Made by a program: the position numbers and the translations under genes. A stretch of DNA of 64,000 bases, taken from positions 30,138,421 to 30,202,420 of the forward strand of contig OW799233.1 in NCBI GenBank assembly GCA_941918925.1, given 5' to 3'. This document shows, in pieces, positions 29,759 to 41,411 of the stretch; the first letter of the stretch is position 1, and the number at the start of each line of letters is the position of its first letter. The DNA comes from Phyto melanocephala (taxonomy: Eukaryota; Arthropoda; Insecta; Diptera; Rhinophoridae). The notes beneath the pieces were generated by a model. It did no database searches and was not told where the DNA came from. It saw only the letters and a program-made list of their open reading frames with translations.

Positions 29759-30585
29759 AACAAGCAAGAGCACTATATTCGGCTGTGCCGAATCTTTTAT
29801 ACCCACCATCAATTTGATGTACTTTTATAGCACCGAATTTTTCATTTTGTTATTAACAGTAATCGCTATGGAATAACATCTTTATACTAAAATATGTGTC
29901 ACTTTCTTAGAAAACCTTCGATATACTAGAAGTTGACGTTTAAGTAACCATTCTGATAATAAATACAACTTAGATATTTCAATATAGTCCTTTATTCTTC
30001 CAAGGTCTTTACTAAAAGACAAATTATATGAATTTGAGATAAAGCGTTATATGGTGGGTAGGCGTAAAAGTGGGCGTGTCATATTTATTTCCCATTAGTA
30101 GAAAGCCTTTTACCAAAAAGCAATGGTTGCAAAATTTCAGAATCACATATCTAATTTTGCCAGTAATATACTGCGCCGTATAAATTTTCGTATTTTTTGA
30201 TCCATAACTACTTTCCTAATTCATATCTTTTGGCAGTTTTGGAGGAAAAATATTTTACTCAGGAAATATACGTTCGCAATTTCATGACTCTACCTCAATG
30301 CGTTTGGACACAATTACGTTTTATTCGATGTTGGAAGGACATGGTTTTTTTTAACCTACTATTGCATTACGAGCTAAAACTCTCTTCTTAATATTCTAAT
30401 TTATCTCATTTTCAATACCAAGTAAATAAGAAATATTCTGGCAAAATTTTAGCCCCCTAGCTTTTTCGTTTCGACATCGTTCGTGCCTTCAACAGACGGA
30501 CAGACGGACGGACATAACTCGATCGTCATAAAATAAAACTCCGATTCAGAGTATATGGGGTCTAAAATTGATATATTGATATATA
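29759..30585 (+). repeat. INE-1-like repeat, copy B (no mariner insert, 3' truncated)
   Basis: Starts AACAAGCAAGAGCAC plus the ATTCGGC-TGT-GCCGAAT hairpin. It proceeds through the same interior as copy A but lacks the nested mariner: around 29905-29930 the sequence goes straight from 'CACTTTCTTA' to 'CTTCGATATACTAG', the joined flanks of the mariner in other copies. It keeps the CAGACGGACAGACGGACGG tract but ends after 'GGGGTCTAAAATTGATAT', where Helitron-like sequence begins. Confidence 0.8.
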
Positions 30586-30586
30586 T

Positions 30587-30786
30587 TTGCACTTGACCAA
30601 TTTTTCTGAAACTTTGCACACATATTGAGCCGTCAGTCATGACTATACAATTTCGTGATTAGAAAAGTTGGCAGTGGCATAAAAAAAATTTATAATTTTT
30701 AGCTTTTTTCACTTGATATTCAATTAAAATTCAGAATGCATTGTTATTCATTAAGGGGCGTAGCATCACGCGCCGGGCTTGGTCAG
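30587..30786 (+). mobile_element. Helitron 3'-end fragment
   Basis: Similar to the 3' half of the Helitron at 16795-17170: TTGCACTTGA...TTTTTCTGAA, ACACATATTGAGCCGTCA, TTGATATTCAATTAAAATTCAGAATGC. It ends in a GGCG...CGCC hairpin and GGGCTTGGTCAG before T, where the first copy has CTAG. Its 5' part is missing, joined directly to INE-like copy B. Confidence 0.6.
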
Positions 30787-32209
30787 TTTAAAATAAGATT
30801 AAGACATCTACACTGTATTTATATTGTCTTGTGAAATGAAATGATTTGTGGGCACTGATTCATATAAGTTGTAGGACAACTGAATAATGTCAGAGTAATT
30901 CAAGTAATATATGTATGTAAATCATTCTATAACAATTACTTAGCATATATCTTAATATCCATTAGCATGCCTCATGGTAGAGTATGGTAAATTAATTTAT
31001 ATAAACCCTAAATGTGGCAATTTGGTTATGTTTTTTTTTTTTTTTGTTTTTTTAACCACTCAAAAATTTGTTTGTAGTGAATAAAATATTTTGTATAAAA
31101 AAATTAACTAATTTGTAATTATGTTTACAAACGTTTTATTTATTTATTTATATTTTCTCAATTTTGTATAATATAAACAAATTAACATAGATAAACTAAC
31201 ACATTAAAAATAGCAAATACTGCTGGAGTAGTATTGAATTAACAAAACAAATTATTGAATCAATATTATTGTAATTTTTTTTTTATCTACAGAAAATGTA
31301 CATTAGCATTTTTTCGTATCATAGGCAAATTTAAATATTTAAAAGTGACTATAACGTTGTGTTTATATTTCATCTAATTTTTGTAAATATATTCTTCCAT
31401 TCATGTACGTACGAACCTTTAATATCTGTTTAATAAATATTTACTTTTTATGAAATCAATTAAATGTATACAAACAATTTTCCATACCTTACCTTCGGTA
31501 CCCCAAAAAGGTAACCTTGCAACATATTTTACTTAATACATGTTTAAGTATTTACACACTGATATTCAACATAGATACGTATAAAGAAAAACAAATTCTT
31601 TTCAAAATGTTCAAGACTGTACAACTTTGAGGTCTTACTTTTTGAGGGATAGAAAAATATGTTTGTCTATCAACTTTTTTGTCCAAATAAAATCTAAATG
31701 AGATGCCACATCATTTATTAATGTCTGCATGGTAAAATTATTTACAAATAGTTTTTCATATCATAGCATTGATTTTCCGAACAAACTTTTCGAAACGAAT
31801 GAAGCGTGCTGCTGACAAAAATTCACTTCTATATTTACCTCAATATTCACTATTAAATTTACTGTCTTTTTTTATGAAACTTAAATTGAGTATCAGACAT
31901 AAATATAAATTAAAATTTTAAAAAACATAAAAACAATTTTATTTTATTTTTTATTTTTTTTTTTTTCAAAAATATACAACTAAATTCAGCATTTTCTAAA
32001 GTGTTTTTGCAATAAAAATTGCTCACATAGACAGTTTATATTTTAACGTCTAATTTACACTTTTATTATTTTCTGTAAAGTCTTATCAAAGTAAAACCAG
32101 ACAAGTTTGTGTTTTAGAGAACACGACATAAAATTGTTTAAATGAGAAAAATTTTATTTTTTCATTTTTCTTAACATTTTATTGCATGTTGCAAAAAAAA
32201 AGAAAAAAA
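30787..32209. other. AT-rich sequence without a recognised gene
   Basis: Long T-runs (31030-31045) and A/T-rich DNA. No domain or repeat boundary recognised. Confidence 0.45.
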
Positions 32210-32354
32210 AACAAGTAAGAGCACTATATTCGGCTGTGCCGAATCTTTTATACCCACCACCAATTTTGTGTACATTTAAAGCACAATATTTATTATTTTG
32301 TTAATCGCTATGGAATAATCTCTTTATTATAAAATATGTATCACTTTCTTTGTA

Positions 32355-32972
32355 GAGGGTGGTTTAATTTTAAGGGCCCATGTTGAAGGTGAACTACAGC
32401 TAGTCTTTAAATTTGTTTTCTGCATTTCATTTAACATTTCTCAATATTAAACTTACTCAATTTGATCCGTGGAAAGATACGCAAATGAGCAACGCTTTAA
32501 AGTTATTCAGGTTTTTTATAAAAATGGGCGTTCAAATCAAAATGCATTTTGTGCACTTCGTGATTATTTTGGCCAACATAATCTTTCAAATTCGTCCACA
32601 ATCGGGGCAATTGTAAAAAATATCTAAATTTCTGCAAAACAGGTCTGTATAAAATGATAGAGAATCTGTGAATGCCTTCTTAGTTCGTTGAATGGGAACC
32701 ATTGCTAGTTTTTGCGATAGTGTGGCAAAAGAGCAGTCAACCTCGCCTCATCATCATGCCTAACAATTGAGCATTAACATTGTCATTGAAAATTTGGACT
32801 ATCAGATAGAGGAGTGGCGCCAAGGATGGGGGGGGGCATTTGGCATATATTTTGTTAAATACATAATTGAACCATACAAATATTATCATTATAAAAAGAA
32901 ATGATAATAATATCCGAAATAATTTGTATTTTATTTAAATTCAACATCGGTCCTTAAAATTTAACCACCCTC
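32355..32972 (+). mobile_element. deleted mariner nested in INE-like copy C
   Basis: GAGGGTGGTTTAATT at the left and AATTTAACCACCCTC at the right, bounded by TA on both sides. These are the cleanest termini of the set. About 85-90% similar by eye to the inserts in copies A and E, with the same deletion of the transposase core. Confidence 0.8.
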
Positions 32973-33011
32973 TATAACTTCGATATGCTACTAAAATGCT
33001 TTTGTAAATGT

Positions 33012-34020
33012 AGTCTTTCAATGAAAGTGGGCGTTAAAGTAATCGTGTCAATAAAGTTTCTGCTAATAAATACAACTTAGATATTTCAATATAGTCCTTT
33101 ATTTTCCCAAAAACTTTTTCAATAGAGAAATTATATGAATTTAAGATAAACCGTTATGGGAGGTGGGCGGTAAAGTGAGCGTGTTACCTAAACTTTTTGG
33201 CACAACGACTACATTGATTAGAAGGATATACGAAGCAAATTTGATCATCATACCTCTAATTTTGGCGGTTTTATGAGCGTTTAAATTTCATTAACGGTAG
33301 ATAACGTGAAAAGTGGGCGTTATAGTAGGCGTGTCAAAGTTGTTCTTGCTAATGAGTACAACTTAGGTGTTTCAATATAGTCCTTTATTATTCCAAAATC
33401 TTTATTAATAGAGAAATTATATGAATTTTAGGTAAAACGTTATATGGGAGGTGGGCGTAAAAGTGGGCGTGGCACCCTAATTTTCTAGCACAATATTGAT
33501 ACTGCATAGGAGGATATACGTAGCAAATTTGATCATCACACTTCTAATTTTGGCGGTTTTATGAGCTTTTAAATTTCATTAACGGTAGATAACGTTAAAA
33601 GTGGGCGTTATAGTAGGCGTGTCAAAGTTTTTTTTTCTAATGAGTACAACTTAGATGTTTCAATATAGCCCTTTATTTTTCCAAAATCTTTATTAATAGA
33701 GAAATTATATGAATTTTAGGTAAAACGTTATATGGGAGGTGGGCGTAAAAGTGGGCGTGGCACCCTAATTTTCTGGCACATTAATGATACTGCCTAGGAG
33801 GATATACGTAGCAAATTTGATCATCACACTTCTAATTTTGGCGGTTTTATGAGCTTTTAAATTTCATTAACGGTAGATAACGTGAAAAGTGGGCGTTATA
33901 GTAGGCGTGTCAAAGTTGTTTTTGCTACTGAGTACAATTAAGGTGTTTCAATATAGCCCTTTGTTATTCCAAAATCTTTATTAATAGAAAAATTATATTG
34001 ATTTTAAGTAAAACGTTATA
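33012..34020 (+). repeat. 288-bp internal tandem array of INE-like copy C
   Basis: Unit starts at about 33012 (diverged), 33303, 33591 and 33879 (last one partial). The two middle units are exactly 288 bp long and nearly identical. Each contains AGTGGGCGTTATAGTAGGCG, then GGTGGGCGTAAAAGTGGGCG, then TTGGCGGTTTTATGAGC. Copies A, D and E carry fewer units. Confidence 0.85.
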
Positions 34021-34675
34021 TGGGAGGTGGGCGTAAAAGTGAGCGTGGCACATTGATTTTCCGTTACAAAAAAGTGTCTCACCAAAAAGCAAAGTGTGCA
34101 AAATTTCAGAGTCGTAGATCCAATTTTGTTCCTTTTATGACGTTTTTGTTTTTAAATATACCGAAAAATACACTGTGCGGTATAAATTTTCGTTCATTTT
34201 GATCGATAGCTCCTCTCCTAATGCATAAATTTTGATAATTTTCGGGGAAAAATATTGTTTTTACTCAGGAAATATATATTCGAAGTTTCATGACTCTACG
34301 TTAATGCGTTTGGACACAATTCCATTTTATTCTATGTTTGAAGGACACGGTTTTTTCGACCTACTCTTGCTTTTCGAGCTATAACTCCTTTCCTTATATT
34401 CCGATTTAGCCCATTTTCAATACCAAACAAACCTTGTCTATAAGAAAGATTCTGGCAAAATTTGAGCCCCCTAGCTTTTTCGGTGCGACCTCTATCGTGC
34501 TTTCAACAGACGGACAGACGGACAGACGGACGGACATAGCTAGATCGTCATCAAATCAAACCCTGATTCAGAATATATATACTTTATGGGGTCTAAAATG
34601 GATATTTCGATGTGTTACAAACGGAATGACAAAATGAATATACCCCCACCATTTTTTTGGTGGCGGGTATAAAAA

Positions 34676-35107
34676 AAAAAAAAAAGCTCTAGCATATATA
34701 AACACACACACACACTTTTGTATAAAAAAACATAAAACAAAAGTCAAACATCAAAGCCAGAAAAGTATAAGAACAAAAATAGAGCAACAAAACCTACATT
34801 TAAGCATCCTTAATGGTAATAGTGAAAGGTCATAACAATTTCTCAAATTGAGCCAACAAACAAATCACACAAAATTATAAAAAACAAACGTAAAAACATG
34901 TTCTACACAAAGGCGAACTTAAAAAGTGCTTTAGAAATTACGTTTTGCTATGCGAGGATTGATAAGAAATTTATGGTTTTGAAAATATTTATTTAGACAG
35001 TGAATAATTATGTATTGATTACTTAAAAAGTTTTGAGGCTTGATATTGTGCTTGCTATTTCTCTATAGAAAATTTGTATATTTTGATTTGCCAATCTTAT
35101 AACTAGG
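34676..35107. other. no recognised gene
   Basis: Starts with an A-run and a short CA repeat, then A/C-rich sequence on the plus strand. No coding signal. Confidence 0.45.
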
Positions 35108-35343
35108 ACAACACTTAGAGCGTGTTTACATGAAGGAACATGTCCCCTGCGACACGAGTTTGTCGGTGAGGGTACTGGGTAGCAAGATTTGCAAGTTTTG
35201 TGAATTTGAGGGGACAAATTTGACATTTCTCTTTTACATCTTTCGTTCTCTAGTATTCTTGTCATGTTATGTATGACCGGTGTTGCCAGTTCAGTTAGGT
35301 CAACAATTTCTTTAATAATTTTTTCTTTAGACAGTTCATCCAT
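35023..35343 (-). CDS. unassigned 106-codon ORF
   Basis: Starts MDELSKEK and encodes a Lys/Glu-rich helix-like N-terminus, a Cys/Pro segment ('CKSCYPVPSPTNSC') and 'RRGHVPSCKHAL'. A related peptide, 'SRGYVPSCKLAL', is encoded on the plus strand at about 35585-35630, as part of an inverted repeat. No family recognised. It is likely a relic of a DNA transposon, but this is a guess from the inverted repeats. Confidence 0.25.
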   Translation of the reverse strand: MDELSKEKIIKEIVDLTELATPVIHNMTRILENERCKREMSNLSPQIHKTCKSCYPVPSPTNSCRRGHVPSCKHALSVVLVIRLANQNIQIFYREIASTISSLKTF

Positions 35344-35635
35344 TATGTTTCTTGAAATTTAAGTATTTAATTTTGCTTTTATAAATACTTTTATTGTCAC
35401 TGCTACTGTTGACAAATCATAAATTGTAAATGTATGCCAGCCTTTTTTACTAATGAATGCATAACAGAATAAGTTAATTTAACGTCAAAAAGTCGCTTTG
35501 TTACTGCAACAAAATCCCTTCATGTTAACGCAAGAAGATTTCAGAAGGAACAACACAAGAGAATACAAGCAAACGCAAGAAGAGTCGCGGGGATATGTCC
35601 CTTCATGTAAACTAGCTCTTAGAGTCATTTCCAAC
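35108..35635. repeat. pair of inverted repeats about 450 bp apart
   Basis: GTGTTTACATGAAGGAACATGTCCCCTGCG (shown here only as its parts: GTTTACATGAAGG at about 35126 and CATGTCCCC at about 35140) is matched in inverted orientation by GGGGATATGTCCC and CTTCATGTAAAC at about 35588-35612. They could be subterminal repeats of an unidentified DNA transposon. Confidence 0.5.
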
Positions 35636-36369
35636 ATAGAGAAAAAAGTATCGGTTGTAAGTAGAATTTTACGGTTGTATCTACAGAATTTCGTTTCGGA
35701 ATATAAATATGTATTCGGCACTAATAAATTATGATTCTTGCAATAGAAATTTTATAATCACATATGTAAAGTTCGATTGCAGTAACTGGGTGTAGTGTTT
35801 ATTAATGAAATGCGTAAAACGTTATGAAGTTATGTGTTCCATTTCCCACTGTTACTTGTCACTATGTAAGTGCAAGAGAAGAAGAAATTAAACAAATATT
35901 AAACAGCAGTGTTGCTTAACAATGAAATATGAGACAGCTTAAAGAGAATATATTTCCTTATAAACGATTTTTAAAAACATATGAATTCATATCATTAAAG
36001 AACATTAAAAGGTAATCTTAAGTTTTTGGTTGGTCTAGGTTTTCTATCAAAAACATACCAAATCGTTTTAAATGTTTTATTTTATTTGTTCTGTTCAATC
36101 TTTCTTCAGATTAAGCTTTATTTTATTCCTACGATGTTCTATTTCAGTTATGTTCTATTCTTCAATATTTTTATCGTAAATAAAAGCCCATATTTTTGCA
36201 AGTATTCTAGAGTTAATTTAAATTAAATGAAATTAATTTTGAGTAATTTTTCTTATGTTTCTGCAGCATCTTCCGGTTTATATTAAAATCATATTATATT
36301 TTGGGATCATTTAGTTAGTTATACTGGGTATAAGAAAACAAGAGCCTTTTTAAATCACATATTTGTATG
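35636..36369. other. no recognised gene
   Basis: AT-rich. The short hydrophobic frame at 36026-36226 has no family signature. Confidence 0.4.
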
Positions 36370-36735
36370 TTTGTCATTTGGAATGCCAATGATCTGGGCT
36401 GATCCAATTGAATACCATAAATCAAATTGTTATGCAAGAACTTTATTCGAGGTATGAATAGGAAAAAATCGAAGAATAAAGTATACATGAGTATTTAAAG
36501 TGCTGGGACTCCAATTCAACACTCCGATATCGATCCAGTGTCAAAACTTTCGATCCCAGACTTGTCATTGAGTATTACTCTTGAAAGTGATTTTATTGAA
36601 TCTTTTTTACGGTGTGAATTTTGCACAAAAGTTTTAAATACTGAAATATTAGTTAATTTAACCCAGTTAGATTTCATTGTTGCTAAGTTAGAGCTTTCAT
36701 TACCCAAATCAATAGTCAGACGAACAAGGTGAATG
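36370..36735 (+). pseudogene. relic of an arthropod transposon-associated protein
   Basis: Shifted frames read 'FGMPMIWADPIEYHKSNCYA', then, after a gap, 'KKSKNKVYMSI', 'SAGTPIQHSD' and 'KLSIPDL', then 'LDFIVAKLELSLPKSI'. This matches the pattern (FGxPMxWxEPxxHxxxCYFC ... Y.N..SA.RPVPHS..LPVP ... L..LV.DL.LSK..AE) of a poorly characterised protein family abundant in arthropod genomes and apparently spread by mobile elements. Stops and frame changes show decay. I recall the motif pattern, not a named function. Confidence 0.42.
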
Positions 36736-38119
36736 CTATCACCCATTACTATTCCATTTGGAATATAGACCAAGAAGATTTAAATGAAGATAACAGTGGA
36801 GCTGATTTAGAGAGTGAAGCAGATATGGATTCGGCGTCTAAAGATGAGAGTTACAACATCCAAAATTTACAGCTTTCATCAACATCAAAAATACTTCGTA
36901 CCATATAGTTATAAATATTTATATTGGTTCTATTAAACAAAATGGGCAACTATGAGTTTGTTATTGCAATAAAACTAGTTAAACACATTTTTTTTCATAG
37001 AGGAACAAAAAACCGTTTTTTTTTTATTTAAATACTCAGATCACATTCTAAAAATAAGTTGTACTTTTCAATAGAATTTTAGATTCATTTGATTCAGAAT
37101 AGTCTTAAGTTGTTCTGAAAAAGACAATGAATGTCATGTAGTGCATTTGAATCCAAAATTGATCATTTATTTATATTTGACCACACCTATACCGACCACT
37201 ATTTGTTAAGAAAATGGGAAAAAAATACTTTTTCACATTGAATTAAATCCAACAATAAGTACGCATAATTACATTCCATTTAATATTTTTATTATAATAT
37301 AAATACGTATTTTTTTTACTCATAGTGCAAAAATTGGTAAAAAAAATGGCTAAACTTCAAGAAGCCATTAAAATAAAGATGATTTGTTGCTCAGTGTAAT
37401 TGTATAAATGTATGCCCCGATTGGAACAAACCTCTAATAAATATCTGATATCACATTTAAAGTTAAAACCTGGTTTTAGCATTAAAATTATTAACAGCTG
37501 TTTTTGCGTATACTTTACAAACTTAATTAAATCAGATTTTAACTTACAAATTTACCAAACATACAACTTATTGAAAATACAATTTATTCCTCCTTAAAAT
37601 AAGTGCATTTCTTGCAGTGTATTTTAATGTTTATTTGATACACTGCATACCAGCTGTTTTTGTTTGTAGGAAAAACTAAGAAATTTTTAACTTGGTAGCA
37701 CTGAATTAAGTACACCGAAAAGAAGATTGGGGTCCAAATAAGAATAGGTTTTAAAATGATTTTAAACGAAATTGTTTTGTATGGTGAAATCAGGTTGTTT
37801 TGTATTTTGTAATTTTGTATTACTTCGTGTGAAAACACTATTAATTACACATTGTCCTGTAGTTCCGACATCAAAATATTTCTGCGCTTTTTTTAAAAAC
37901 CAAACAAAAATTAACAGTTTTCTGAGTTTTTGCCTAAAGGTCAAATGACTCTTAATGAAAGGATTTATGCTAGACTTTAGCTATTGATATGAAAGAAAGA
38001 AGAACAAGTTAAGTAAAACCCCATCAAAAAACCAAACTCATTTTTTTCCTAGACCTTTTTTGCCTTACGAAAAAAATAAGAAACATTTTTTTTTACAAAC
38101 TTCTTACTTTTTTAAAACA
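36736..38119. other. no recognised gene
   Basis: AT-rich. An acidic reading ('NEDNSGADLESEADMDSA') at about 36783-36835 may still belong to the preceding relic. Nothing else recognised. Confidence 0.4.
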
Positions 38120-38120
38120 C

Positions 38121-38161
<41 letters not shown>
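38120..38161. repeat. (TTA)n microsatellite
   Basis: About 13 TTA units, perfect. Confidence 0.95.
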
Positions 38162-38916
38162 AGCAAAATGGATATTATGCATATGCTTTGGTTACTTTAT
38201 AACAACCCTCCTTTAAGCATAAGCATAACAGAGAAGATTTATTTTTAATGTTTCTGATGTTTTTCCGGTTTTATTTTTTGCATTAATATTTATTGTGGTA
38301 CTCTTAAGATGTAGCCACTGGCCTTAGAAGTAACATATCGCTGGCAGGCAGAATGCTATATGAAAATAACAAAGTGGTGGTCTAAGAATGTCGATATGAC
38401 TTTGTGTAGAGAAACATGAGATAAAAGGGATATTTTTTTTCATGTATATCATTGAAAGTCATAAAGGCATAAAAAGAAAATACTAAAAAATCCTACAAAA
38501 TCCTTTTTGATTTTTACCACATTGAAACAAATGGGACATCTACATGTATGATTTGGTATGTACAAATATGACTTTGACTGTTACTTCACTTTCTTTTAGC
38601 CTGAATGGTGGAACAATTTAAGTCTTTTAACCAATTTAATCAGTTGTTCGAACATTTTGTCAAAATTTTATATAATTTTTTTCTTTTACACATTAAGAAA
38701 TCACTTGTTATTTTTCCTAATCATGATATCTTTTTAAAAAGAAAAAAATTATGTAGTTCTATATGAAACTGCTCTGTGAGTGCTTTTTGTTTTATATTTG
38801 ATTTTTAGAAAATATGCAATAAAATCCTATGTGCAAAATGTGATAACAGACGTTCATAAAATATCGAAAATAAACCATAAATATACTCACACGACATGTG
38901 AGAAAGATTCTCATAA
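38162..38916. other. no recognised gene
   Basis: AT-rich with no repeat or domain recognised. It leads directly into the ACAT array. Confidence 0.45.
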
Positions 38917-39699
38917 ACATACATACATACATACATACATACATACATACATACATACATACATACATACATACATACATACATACATACATACATACAT
39001 ACATACATACATACATACATACATACATACATACATACATACATACATACATACATACATACATACATACATACATACATACATACATACATACATACAT
39101 ACATACATACATACATACATACATACATACATACATACATACATACATACATACATACATACATACATACATACATACATACATACATACATACATACAT
39201 ACATACATACATACATACATACATACATACATACATACATACATACATACATACATACATACATACATACATACATACATACATACATACATACATACAT
39301 ACATACATACATACATACATACATACATACATACATACATACATACATACATACATACATACATACATACATACATACATACATACATACATACATACAT
39401 ACATACATACATACATACATACATACATACATACATACATACATACATACATACATACATACATACATACATACATACATACATACATACATACATACAT
39501 ACATACATACATACATACATACATACATACATACATACATACATACATACATACATACATACATACATACATACATACATACATACATACATACATACAT
39601 ACATACATACATACATACATACATACATACATACATACATACATACATACATACATACATACATACATACATACATACATACATACATACATACATACA
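38917..39699. repeat. long perfect (ACAT)n microsatellite, about 196 units
   Basis: 783 bp of uninterrupted ACAT repeats with no visible interruption. Because the unit length is not a multiple of three, all frames read as repeating peptides (YIHT, CMYV), which explains the apparent 260-371 codon open frames here; none is a gene. True length in the genome may differ from the assembled length. Confidence 0.98.
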
Positions 39700-40726
39700 A
39701 ATTTATATTAGAGCTTTGAGTGTGAATTTTATGAGATACAAAAAATTAAATCCAACAAATACTACATCCATGCCATTTAAGTATATATACATCTGTATGT
39801 ATGTATCTAAGACTACAAGTGTTAGTAAGCCATATACTAACACATACGACCATGAAAGGAAAAAAAATACTGAGGATACACTCTGTTACGCATGATGTAT
39901 TTTAAAGCTTTTGGCTATAGATGACCATTAAGCCTAAATGATTTTGATATAACTTTTTATTTGTTTTTATAACCAGCACAAAACAAATTAAGTTATCAGT
40001 AGCATAGTAACATGTTCGGGAACACAATTTTTTATTGCGACTGGCTAAAATTCATTACAGTGAAACAATGTTGTTGAGTCAGTCCTTTCACTTTTCCCTA
40101 GAGTAATTTATTTTTGTTTTAAATTGTTTTTTTCTTTAAATGAAATTCATATGAAATTTCATTGGGACTTTGTAACGCCTAATTTAAATAGAATTTATTT
40201 TGGAATTTAAATCTAAAAAAATAAAAAGGAATCAGAGCAACATGCAGAACATTCGTAAAATAATCAAATTGTATAAATTGAAGCAGAACTGCCAGAAAGC
40301 CCATTACGGCAAAGAACATATAGATGATTGATTTTAAATTGATTAAAAACTCACCCTCATGGCCTACGGTATTATTAAGCTAAAAATAGAATTATTTACA
40401 TCCCTTAGTATGACTCTTTTTTTTTTTGGCAATTCTTTAGCTGAAGAAGGTATTACTATAGGGGAAAAAACAGGTAGACGAAAGCTTGGTTTCTTCTGAA
40501 TAAAACCTTAACCAGAATGAGCATGATTTATATTACAAGCCTGTCCTGGAAAAATGTGTTTTCATTAAGAAATGCTGAAATCAATAAAAATTCTTAGGCA
40601 ATGGTTTCTTTACAGAGATATATTTTCAGAATATATTAATAATGGTTATATAAAAACAATCTATATATCTATTATGAAATTTGATTGTCTTTCGAGATAA
40701 GATAACTACGATTACACAACAACTAA
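39700..40726. other. no recognised gene
   Basis: AT-rich DNA after the microsatellite. No domain, repeat boundary or RNA gene recognised. Confidence 0.45.
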
Positions 40727-40782
40727 TACAAACGGAATGACAAAATGAATATACCCCCACAATTTTTTTAGTGGCGGGTATT
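40727..40782 (+). repeat. terminal fragment of an INE-1-like repeat
   Basis: ACAAACGGAATGACAAAATG, TATACCCCCAC and GTGGCGGGTATT: only the last 55 bases of the family remain. Confidence 0.75.
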
Positions 40783-41411
40783 GGAAAAATAGATAGGGTA
40801 ATAAAAATATAATTTGGTTAAAAAATGTATTTTAAATAATCAAATACATTATTTAAATCTACTGGTGTACATTTTTTACAAAAATATTTTCAAATCTTTA
40901 ACCTCTTAAGACCGCGGGTACACATATGTTTAGAGTTGGCACAAATCGTTGCTCTAGTTGATGATAACCTCGGTAATTTTTTCACGAAACCCTATTAATT
41001 ACCTTAAGGGTTGTTCAAAAAATGAAAGAGGTTGTTATCAAAAATGTTTGTAGAGTCATCTAGTGTTCTACGTGATATTTAGCAATAGATGGCATCGTCT
41101 TCATTGTCAGCAAAAATTTAGTAGAGTCACCTAGTGTTCTACCTTTAATGGAAAGAGATGGCATCGTCTGCAACGACTGAATGCTAAAAAGCTTGACTTA
41201 TAAATTTATATATAAATTTAAAGCAGAAAGTGGGCGTGTCACTTTTATTTTCCGTTATAACAAAGCCTTGGACCAAAAAGCAATGCTTGCAAAATTTCGG
41301 AAACGTATATATAATTTTGTCAGTTTTATTACATTTTAAATTTAAAAAATACACTGTATGGTATACATTTTCGTATATTTTGATCTATAACTCCCTTTCT
41401 AATGCATTGAT

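Larger units (their letters stand above)
32210..34675 (+). repeat. INE-1-like repeat, copy C, with four internal tandem units
   Basis: Complete termini as in copy A (AACAAGTAAGAGCAC hairpin end; GGTGGCGGGTATAAAA end). It carries the nested deleted mariner (32355-32972) and the longest internal array in the window (33012 to about 34020). The short open frames at 32413, 34020 and 34434 are chance readings of this noncoding repeat. Confidence 0.85.

Noticed and set aside
33012..34020. Regular repeats as a possible CRISPR-like array
   Set aside because: The 288-bp units are contiguous with no spacers and belong to a eukaryotic INE-like repeat.
38780..39895. Open frames of 261-371 codons on both strands
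   Set aside because: They are translations of the ACAT microsatellite (YIHT and CMYV repeats) and carry no coding information.
40895..40925. TTAACCTCTTAAGACCGCGGGTAC as another piggyBac terminus
   Set aside because: Resembles piggyBac ends only in TTAA-CC and a GC patch; no partner end or transposase attached.
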